Shown here: positions 58,746 through 64,000 of the stretch, piece after piece
How the letters are laid out: the number at the start of each line of letters is the position of its first letter
How positions within the stretch are numbered: the first letter of the stretch is position 1
Source: Mycobacteriales bacterium
GTDB taxonomy: Bacteria > Actinomycetota > Actinomycetes > Mycobacteriales > SCTD01
Assembly (NCBI GenBank): GCA_030697205.1
Contig: JAUYQP010000045.1
Coordinates: forward strand, 1-64,000
Direction: 5' to 3'
DNA: 64,000 nt
Made by a program: the position numbers and the translations under genes
The notes under the pieces: generated by a model
Database searches by the model: none
What the model saw: only the letters and a program-made list of their open reading frames with translations
Told to the model about the DNA's origin: nothing

Positions 58746-59867
58746 ATGGTCAAGACCTCCAGCTCCCGGCCCCTGCCCTCCGACCTGCTGCTCGAGCAGC
58801 TCTGGGACAGCAAGGGCACCGATCTGCTCGTGACTGCCGGCGTGTCGCCGATGGTCCGGGTCGACGGCGATCTGCGGCCTGTGGACGGGTTCGGCCCGAT
58901 CTCGGCCGAGGACACCGAGGGGCTGCTCGAGGAGCTGCTCACCGACGACCAGCAGGCGGCCTTCGCGGCTGGGGCCGAGGTCGACTTCTCCTTCACCTGG
59001 CGCCAGGTGGCGCGGCTGCGCGGCAACGCCTTCCGAGCGTCCGGGACGATCGGGCTCGCGCTGCGGCTCATCCCGCACGAGATCCCCACCTTCGCGGACC
59101 TGGGACTCCCGCCCGTCCTCGGGCGCTTCGCCGCGCTCCGTCAGGGACTGGTGCTCGTCACCGGGCCGACGGGGGCCGGCAAGTCCACGACCCTCGCGTC
59201 GATGATCGACCACATCAACGCCACACGGGCGTGCCACATCATCACCATCGAGGACCCGATCGAGTACGTCTACTCGCACCGCGCCGGCGTGGTCCACCAG
59301 CGCGAGGTCGGGACCGACACCCGGTCCTTCCCGGACGCGCTGCGGTCCGCCCTGCGCGAGGACCCCGACGTCGTCCTGGTCGGCGAGATGCGCGACCTCG
59401 AGTCGATCGCTTTCGCGCTGTCGATCGCCGAGACCGGGCACCTGGTCTTCGCGACCCTGCACACCAACGACACGGCACAGGCTCTGGACCGCATCGTCGA
59501 CGTCTTCCCGGCCGACCGGCAGTCGCAGATCCGTGTGCAGCTCGCCAACGCACTGACCGGCATCGTCTACCAGCGGCTGCTCCCGCGTCGCGAGGGCGGG
59601 CTCGTCGCGGCGTACGAGGTGCTGGTCGCCAACTCGGCTGTCCGCAACCTCGTCAAGGAGGGCAAGAGCAACCAGCTGCGCAACGTCGTCTCCACCCACC
59701 AGCACGAGGGGATGCAGACGCTCGAGAGCGCGCTGACCCGCCTGGTGGCCGACGACGTCATCGACCTGGAGCAGGCCCGCCTCGTCTCGCTCTACCCGAA
59801 GGAGGTCGAGGCCCCGGCCCCCGTGCTCGCCGAGGTCGCGCCGATGCGGCGGAGCCTTCGCCGCTGA
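58746..59867 (+). CDS. pilT: Type IV pilus twitching-motility ATPase
   Basis: 373 residues. Walker A GPTGAGKSTT at about residue 138, Asp box IITIEDPIEYVY, Walker B VVLVGEMRDLES, His box FATLHTNDTAQALDR. The AIRNLIRE-like motif reads SAVRNLVKEGKSNQ, so all PilT hallmarks are present. Drives pilus retraction. With the pilin at 62102 it indicates a functional or partial T4P system; pilB, pilC, pilM-O lie outside the window if present. Confidence 0.94.
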   Translation: MVKTSSSRPLPSDLLLEQLWDSKGTDLLVTAGVSPMVRVDGDLRPVDGFGPISAEDTEGLLEELLTDDQQAAFAAGAEVDFSFTWRQVARLRGNAFRASGTIGLALRLIPHEIPTFADLGLPPVLGRFAALRQGLVLVTGPTGAGKSTTLASMIDHINATRACHIITIEDPIEYVYSHRAGVVHQREVGTDTRSFPDALRSALREDPDVVLVGEMRDLESIAFALSIAETGHLVFATLHTNDTAQALDRIVDVFPADRQSQIRVQLANALTGIVYQRLLPRREGGLVAAYEVLVANSAVRNLVKEGKSNQLRNVVSTHQHEGMQTLESALTRLVADDVIDLEQARLVSLYPKEVEAPAPVLAEVAPMRRSLRR

Positions 59868-59880
59868 CGTCCCGCACTCC

Positions 59881-59914
59881 GACGGCCCGTCCTGCCCCTG
59901 GCGGACGGGCCGTC
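59881..59914 (+). terminator. Perfect 12-bp stem-loop after pilT
   Basis: GACGGCCCGTCC pairs exactly with GGACGGGCCGTC over TGCCCCTGGC, 13 bases after the pilT stop; followed by GCGTTAGGTT. Confidence 0.8.
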
Positions 59915-59918
59915 GCGT

Positions 59919-59924
59919 TAGGTT
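59919..59924 (+). promoter_or_regulatory. -10-like box, leaderless start of DUF429 gene
   Basis: TAGGTT directly after the pilT terminator, 6 bases before the GTG at 59931. Confidence 0.5.
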
Positions 59925-59930
59925 GCCCCT

Positions 59931-60659
59931 GTGCCACCCCAGAAGCGAGGCGGGGGCCCTGACCTGCCCTATCGGCTCATCGCCGGCGTCGAGCCGTGCC
60001 CAGGTGGCTGGCTGGTCGTCGGTGCGCGACTGCAGGGCATCACGGCGCACCCGACCGAGCCGGAGGTCTTCCCGACCTTCGCCGAGATCCTCGACTACCG
60101 GCCGTCCTTCGACGTCATCGCCATCCACTGCCACCTGTCCTTCCCGGAGGAGGACACCGAGGGTGGTCGCACCTGCGACAAGCTCGCGCGCCAGCTGCTC
60201 GGCTGGCCGCGCTCCGGCGCTGTGCAGTCCCCGCCGTCGCGGCACTATCTGCGCACCGGCGACCTCGACGCACGGGCCCGCAAGGGGCTCTCACCCATCT
60301 CCGCCCGGATGCTGCGCCGCTACGCCGAGGTGGCCGAGGAGATGCAGCCCTACCGCCAGCGCCAGGTCTTCGAGGTCCATCCGGAGCTGAGCTTCTACCA
60401 GCTCAACGACGACGTCCCGATGCAGCACTCGAAGCGCTCGCCCGCCGGGGTCGAGGAGCGCCGCCGGCTTGTCGAGGCCCGCATCCCCGGCGCCGACACC
60501 GTCCTCGAGGCGTCGCTCCCGGGTGTCACCCTGGCCCATCTGCTCGACGCGACCGCGGACATGGTGACGGCCCGGCGCATCGCTGCCCGGGCCGTCGACC
60601 GCATCCCTGAGGATCCCGAGTGGGACGAGCAGGGCGTCAGGATGGAACTGCTGCGCTAA
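59931..60659 (+). CDS. DUF429 protein (predicted RNase H-like nuclease)
   Basis: 242 residues. AGVEPCPGGWLVVGARL (the usual Asp replaced in this variant by Glu/Cys), DVIAIHCHLSF, GGRTCDKLARQLLG, PSRHYLRT, FEVHPELSFYQLN and MQHSKRSPAGVEERRRLV follow the DUF429 pattern. The catalytic DxG start of the family is here GVEPCPGGW, so activity is uncertain. Its last 23 bases overlap the convergent glycosyltransferase gene. Confidence 0.8.
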   Translation: MPPQKRGGGPDLPYRLIAGVEPCPGGWLVVGARLQGITAHPTEPEVFPTFAEILDYRPSFDVIAIHCHLSFPEEDTEGGRTCDKLARQLLGWPRSGAVQSPPSRHYLRTGDLDARARKGLSPISARMLRRYAEVAEEMQPYRQRQVFEVHPELSFYQLNDDVPMQHSKRSPAGVEERRRLVEARIPGADTVLEASLPGVTLAHLLDATADMVTARRIAARAVDRIPEDPEWDEQGVRMELLR

Positions 60660-62016
60660 GCGGCTTGCTCGACTCGTAGGCCCACCGAGGATCCTGCGGA
60701 TCACATCGTGGTCTTGACACTCGGAGCGCACAGGCGCTTGTCACAGCAACGAAGACCGCACCCGCGAGGAGGGTTCCGGCCGAACCGCGTGAGATCGCCG
60801 CGTCGACAAGGCCCCACGTGCGCCACGGGTCTCGCTCTTGACTGACCCTGCCGAGGGGCTGGTACCAGAAGACGCCCACCGCGTGCGTGGCGATGGACCA
60901 GCCCACCAGGAACCGCGTCACGCGACGCACCCCCGCGCGGGCCGCAAGCCGCTCGTAGCCGAGTGCGCATAGAGGCAGCGCCAAGACGAGCAATTCCAGT
61001 GGCAGTCGGTAGGAGTAGTAGCCCGTTCCGCCTTCGAAGGAGTTCACACGCCACTGGACGACCTGGTAGGCCAATCCGCCAACGGCCGCCCCTCTCGCCC
61101 AGCCCGGCGCGCCATGCAGGCCGCGCCAGGCGGCCATGATCGCCACGATGACGAAGGGCGAGAAGACGAGCAGTCCCCTGATCGGGCTGACCAGGGACCC
61201 CATGGCCGAGTCGAACATGGCAGCCCATGCGCTGGGCGAACTATCTGCGATGCGCGGGCCGGCGTAGGTGTAGCCCCCGCCAACTGAGGGTGCAGCGAAC
61301 ATGACGCTGTTCCAGAGCACGAGCGTCCCCAGACCCAGGCTGGCCGGCAGCCCGACCCGGTACAACGGCCGAAGGCTTCGTCGCTCCATCGCGAGCGCTG
61401 CGCCGATCACCGCGGCGGGTAGGGCTAAGTGGGGTCTGGTCATGATCGCGGGTGCCAAAGCGAGGCCCGCCCACCATTGCCTGTTTCGTTGAAAGGCCAG
61501 CAGAGCCAGGCTGAGCCAAAAGGCGTCCGGACCATGGGTCCACAGCTCTGCTGAGGCATTGGGCCACAGGCCGGTGCCGAAGGCGAGAGCGGCTGCCATG
61601 GTCAGGGCTGTAGGCGCAGGGATACCGCATCGGGTCATCACGAGACACAGATTGGCTACCGCCAAGCTTGTCAGCACGACGGCGGTCAAGACTGCTGGCG
61701 TGAGCGGGCTCACTCCCAGGGGTTGCATCACAAACTGGAGTGGGATCGCCACGAGGATCACGCCGGGCATGCGGTTCGACACGACATGCTCGCCTTGCTG
61801 CGTGAACCAGGGGTTGTCTGGCCGTGATGCCTGCTCGAGGTAGAAGGTCCCTCGCGTTGCGAACTCATGAGCCGGCCACGCGGCTGCAACGCTGTCGGCG
61901 TTCGCGATGCCGTACCAGTGCGCGCACACGAGGTAGACGAGCAGGCACGCGAGCGCGCACACCGTCCAAGGCTGCGAAGAAGCATGTGCGGTCGCTCTCG
62001 CTAGCTGCCAAGGCAT
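60637..62016 (-). CDS. Polytopic membrane glycosyltransferase-like protein (GT-C type)
   Basis: 459 residues with about eleven membrane helices and a large loop after the first (VSAAWPAHEFATRGTFYLEQASRPDNPWFTQQGEHVVSNRMPGVILVA-type region with acidic DxD-like residues). The layout resembles ArnT/PMT-like GT-C enzymes that use polyprenyl-linked sugars. ATG at 62016 follows GAGGAG. It directly follows the pilin gene, which makes pilin glycosylation a reasonable guess. Lower GC and different codon use than genes before 60 kb. Confidence 0.75.
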   Translation of the reverse strand: MPWQLARATAHASSQPWTVCALACLLVYLVCAHWYGIANADSVAAAWPAHEFATRGTFYLEQASRPDNPWFTQQGEHVVSNRMPGVILVAIPLQFVMQPLGVSPLTPAVLTAVVLTSLAVANLCLVMTRCGIPAPTALTMAAALAFGTGLWPNASAELWTHGPDAFWLSLALLAFQRNRQWWAGLALAPAIMTRPHLALPAAVIGAALAMERRSLRPLYRVGLPASLGLGTLVLWNSVMFAAPSVGGGYTYAGPRIADSSPSAWAAMFDSAMGSLVSPIRGLLVFSPFVIVAIMAAWRGLHGAPGWARGAAVGGLAYQVVQWRVNSFEGGTGYYSYRLPLELLVLALPLCALGYERLAARAGVRRVTRFLVGWSIATHAVGVFWYQPLGRVSQERDPWRTWGLVDAAISRGSAGTLLAGAVFVAVTSACALRVSRPRCDPQDPRWAYESSKPLSAAVPS

Positions 62017-62052
62017 CGGTGTCTCCTCTCTCGACGCGGGTTGATACGCGAC

Positions 62053-62081
62053 GACGGGGTCGGCGCGATGCCGACCCCGTC
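62053..62081 (-). terminator. Perfect 12-bp stem-loop after the pilin gene
   Basis: GACGGGGTCGGC pairs exactly with GCCGACCCCGTC over a 5-base loop, 20 bases after the pilin stop and before the glycosyltransferase start. Confidence 0.75.
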
Positions 62082-62101
62082 CCGTCTCGGAGCGCCGTCA
62101 A

Positions 62102-62347
62102 TCAGGTGCAGTTGCCGCCCTCAGCGGTGTAGACGCCGCTGCCGTTCACCTTCTGCGCAGCTGAGACCGTCTTGTCGATCCGGCTGTTGGCGTCCGTGCA
62201 GGCGTTCTTGGCGTCAGCCTGGAAGGCGTCCACGGCGAAGATGGCGATGCCGGCGAGGATGCCGAGCACGACGATGACGATCAGCAGCTCGATGAGCGTG
62301 AAGCCGTCGTCCTTGCGGGTCTTGATGCGCTGAGACATGCGGTTCAT
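62102..62347 (-). CDS. pilA: Type IV pilin, minor or major (PilA-like)
   Basis: 81 residues. The prepilin peptidase site is KDDG/FTLIELLIVIVVLGILAGIAIFAV: short basic leader of 15 residues, Gly before Phe, Glu at +5 of the mature chain. The short globular end carries two cysteines (KNACTDANS and GGNCT) for a disulfide. GGAGGA precedes the ATG at 62347; the ATG at 62338 is a second possibility. Typical short actinobacterial pilin. Confidence 0.93.
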   Translation of the reverse strand: MNRMSQRIKTRKDDGFTLIELLIVIVVLGILAGIAIFAVDAFQADAKNACTDANSRIDKTVSAAQKVNGSGVYTAEGGNCT

Positions 62348-62446
62348 GGTTCCTCCGTAGACGATGGGCGAAGCTGTCAGGAGGAGGATGTGTCGAGAAG
62401 GCGCTCGGTGGCATCAACTGAACGTCTCTCGCCAGCCGCCGAACGG

Positions 62447-62716
62447 TCAGCGCACCTCATCAATTGTGACTAGCCACCCTGACCGACAGCTCCGCGCATG
62501 GAGCGGCAGAAGGGCGACAGACTTGCACCGCTCGAGAGGGAATGCGGGGACCGGCGCGTTCACATCGGCAATCAGCGTGGTGCGTCCGGAACCGACGGCT
62601 ACCTGTGAATAGTGGCCACTATAAAGCTGCCCACCGTCGATGAAGCACGTCGCTACGCGAGGAACGCGCACAGGCGAGTCGCCACGGGGGGCCGAGGCTA
62701 CGGGAGCTGGCTCCAC
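62447..62716 (-). CDS. Possible small protein overlapping the PilX-like gene
   Basis: 89 residues from a GTG that overlaps the preceding stop by 19 bases in another frame. Sequence VATCFIDGGQLYSGHYSQVAVGSGRTTLIADVNAPVPAFPLERCKSVALLP looks protein-like, with two or three cysteines, but no domain is recognised. It could be a separate small pilus protein or the C-terminal end of the PilX-like protein displaced by a frameshift. It fills the otherwise empty gap before pilA. Confidence 0.45.
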   Translation of the reverse strand: MEPAPVASAPRGDSPVRVPRVATCFIDGGQLYSGHYSQVAVGSGRTTLIADVNAPVPAFPLERCKSVALLPLHARSCRSGWLVTIDEVR

Positions 62717-64000
62717 TGCGTGAGTGTCGTGGCTGACGCCGGTGTTGCGCCGCCTTGGTCATCAAAGGACATGATGCTGCGCAGCACGGGAGGTCCACCG
62801 CTCACTGCAGCAGTGAACACGACGCGCCGATCGCTGCGGCAGGGGTCTAATGCCGAACACGCTGGGAGGGAGATGGGTGCATCCACCTGTGTCGAGGAGG
62901 CGTTCAGCGTCGCAGTGAGAGCCCACACGAGGATTCCGCCATCGAAGACCGTTCTGGTTCTGTTGTGGAGGGAGATGACCCCGCGCGACGTCGGCAGATA
63001 CAGGGTTCCGTGGACAAAGATGCTGGGCTCCTTGCCGAACCGAACCGAAACGGGTGACGAGAGCGCCTTCATCCCGCCCACTGCGGACGTGAGTCCGTGT
63101 ATCGCGATTGCCGGCTTGTCGGTCGGCCTGGGTCCCGCACAGATCGACAGGACTGGACTGTCGTTCGAGCTGTCGGAGATCAGCACCGACGAGCCACCGA
63201 GCAGCAACTGAGTGTTCGTGGCTCCGCCGTTGTCGCAGGCGGTCCCATCCATCGGTGTTGCGATCTTCTTGCTGGTGAGCCACGTACCTGTTGCACGTCC
63301 GAAGACCACGTTGTACTTGCCGAGGTCGAAGGTGACGTCTTCGAGGTAGTAGACGCCAGGTTGAAAGTACAGAGTTGCATCCTCGTCGCAGGCCTTCGCG
63401 AGATCGAGGGTCTTGAGGATGGTGACAGGACTCAGGACGTAGGTGCCCGGCGAGAACGTGATCAGATCCTTGTCGTCGTTCTTGCCCGCCTTTCCTGGAA
63501 GGCATGACAGTTGCGGGGGAAGAAGCGGAGCGGCAGGCCGCAGCATGACCGAAGGTGTCCACTGGGGGTCCACGCCGGCGGGTGTCGGTGCTGAGCGGCA
63601 GGTCTTGCCCTTGTCGGCAACCACCCGCTCGGCGGGGTTGTTGCCCACTGCGCTGCACTGGCCGTCGCCCTCCGCGATAACCGTGGCCGTCGATCGGATG
63701 AAACTGTTTGAAGACGTCGAGGTGGTGATGTCATCGTGGCTGTAGATACGCCCGTCCACTACGAGGTCGAACGTGCCAGTCAGCGCAAGCGGCTCCGTGT
63801 CCGAGAGCGTGAGCAAGGCGTTGAGTGCGCGATTCTGAAGCACGACGCCGGAGCCAGGGGCGGGTGAGCAGAGGACAGTCGATGGGCGTCCGTTGACACC
63901 CTCGACGACGAATGCGCAAGGCGGACCGTAAGTGGTACCGACGTCGCCGCTCGGGTCGGCCTTGACCTTCGCTATGGCGTACTCGGTTGCGGCATCGGCC
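62698..64000 (-). CDS. PilX/prepilin-like secreted protein, 5' part outside the window
   Basis: At least 434 residues, open to the right edge. Visible sequence starts ATEYAIAKVKADPSG, matching the end of a type IV pilin-like helix region, then a long beta-rich domain: RIYSHDDITTSTSSNSF, GTYVLSPVTILKTL, TLYFQPGVYYLEDVTFDLG, SVLISDSSNDSPVLSICAG, a parallel beta-helix-like run of short strands, with about ten cysteines. Similar domains occur in actinobacterial PilX-like proteins beside pilA. It ends ATTLTQWSQLP. Confidence 0.75.
   Translation of the reverse strand, partial: ADAATEYAIAKVKADPSGDVGTTYGPPCAFVVEGVNGRPSTVLCSPAPGSGVVLQNRALNALLTLSDTEPLALTGTFDLVVDGRIYSHDDITTSTSSNSFIRSTATVIAEGDGQCSAVGNNPAERVVADKGKTCRSAPTPAGVDPQWTPSVMLRPAAPLLPPQLSCLPGKAGKNDDKDLITFSPGTYVLSPVTILKTLDLAKACDEDATLYFQPGVYYLEDVTFDLGKYNVVFGRATGTWLTSKKIATPMDGTACDNGGATNTQLLLGGSSVLISDSSNDSPVLSICAGPRPTDKPAIAIHGLTSAVGGMKALSSPVSVRFGKEPSIFVHGTLYLPTSRGVISLHNRTRTVFDGGILVWALTATLNASSTQVDAPISLPACSALDPCRSDRRVVFTAAVSGGPPVLRSIMSFDDQGGATPASATTLTQWSQLP

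Noticed and set aside
62612-63211. Plus-strand frame of 199 codons in the pilus region
   Set aside because: Antisense to the PilX-like gene, whose sequence has coherent beta-strand patterns and cysteines; the plus frame has none.

Overview
The window is very GC-rich (by eye a little over 70% G+C for most of its length) and comes from an actinobacterium (Actinomycetota). Lineage markers are the actinobacterial bcc-aa3 respiratory genes (ctaC-ctaD-ctaF and qcrB/qcrA/qcrC-ctaE with a di-heme QcrC), SepH, a DUF3043 protein, a PimB-type mannosyltransferase, a class F sortase, a c-di-AMP riboswitch ahead of an NlpC/P60 hydrolase, and many GTG starts. Gene order around trpD, the DEDDh/GIY-YIG nuclease, the NlpC/P60 gene and pimB resembles mycobacteria and streptomycetes. 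I cannot name the genus. No rRNA, tRNA, CRISPR array, phage or insertion sequence was seen.

Layout. 1-4.2 kb: end of a 2-oxoacid dehydrogenase locus (sucB fragment, lpdA) and pepA. 4.2-10.1 kb: an EgtE-like fold-type-I protein without the PLP lysine, gcvT, a shikimate-kinase-like kinase, and a compact cobalamin set (cobS, a degenerate cobT-like gene, a metallo-beta-lactamase/CobU fusion). 10.2-20.8 kb: housekeeping genes (aldo/keto reductase, nadA, glycerate kinase, erpA, thiolase, PfkB kinase) and an unknown Cys-rich surface protein. 20.8-24.4 kb: a SARP/BTAD-type regulator and a lysine-free NifS homologue. 24.5-34.9 kb: the respiratory supercomplex genes, with a class III cyclase and an unknown gene between the two blocks. 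35.3-39.3 kb: a zinc-ribbon peptide, a pseudo-receiver, trpD (apparently with a CTG start), an Lrp-type effector domain and the exonuclease/UvrC-like protein. 39.3-46.7 kb: a cell-surface locus of class F sortase, two DUF4331 proteins, a NicO nickel/cobalt transporter and a TPR protein. 46.7-58.6 kb: small zinc-ribbon proteins, an NYN protein, the riboswitch-controlled NlpC/P60 hydrolase, sepH, peptidases, pimB and an ABC exporter. 58.7-64 kb: part of a type IV pilus locus (pilT, pilin, pilin-like secreted protein cut by the window edge, membrane glycosyltransferase), visibly lower in GC from about 60.7 kb on.

The strongest unusual signal is a family of short palindromes anchored on GATC. Each of the six convergent intergenic gaps longer than about 100 bp holds one. 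A 48-49 bp subtype found in two of those gaps also occurs three times, in frame and exactly 48 bp long each time, inside the nickel/cobalt transporter gene, where it encodes repeated His/Asp-rich 16-residue units of the metal-binding loop. This looks like an intergenic palindrome captured as protein sequence, comparable in principle to the Rickettsia palindromic elements. Other notable points are two PLP-fold proteins that lost the Schiff-base lysine, a CobT homologue that lost its catalytic motifs, and a recurrent TANNNT box 6-8 bp before the start codon of at least fifteen genes, which predicts leaderless mRNAs.
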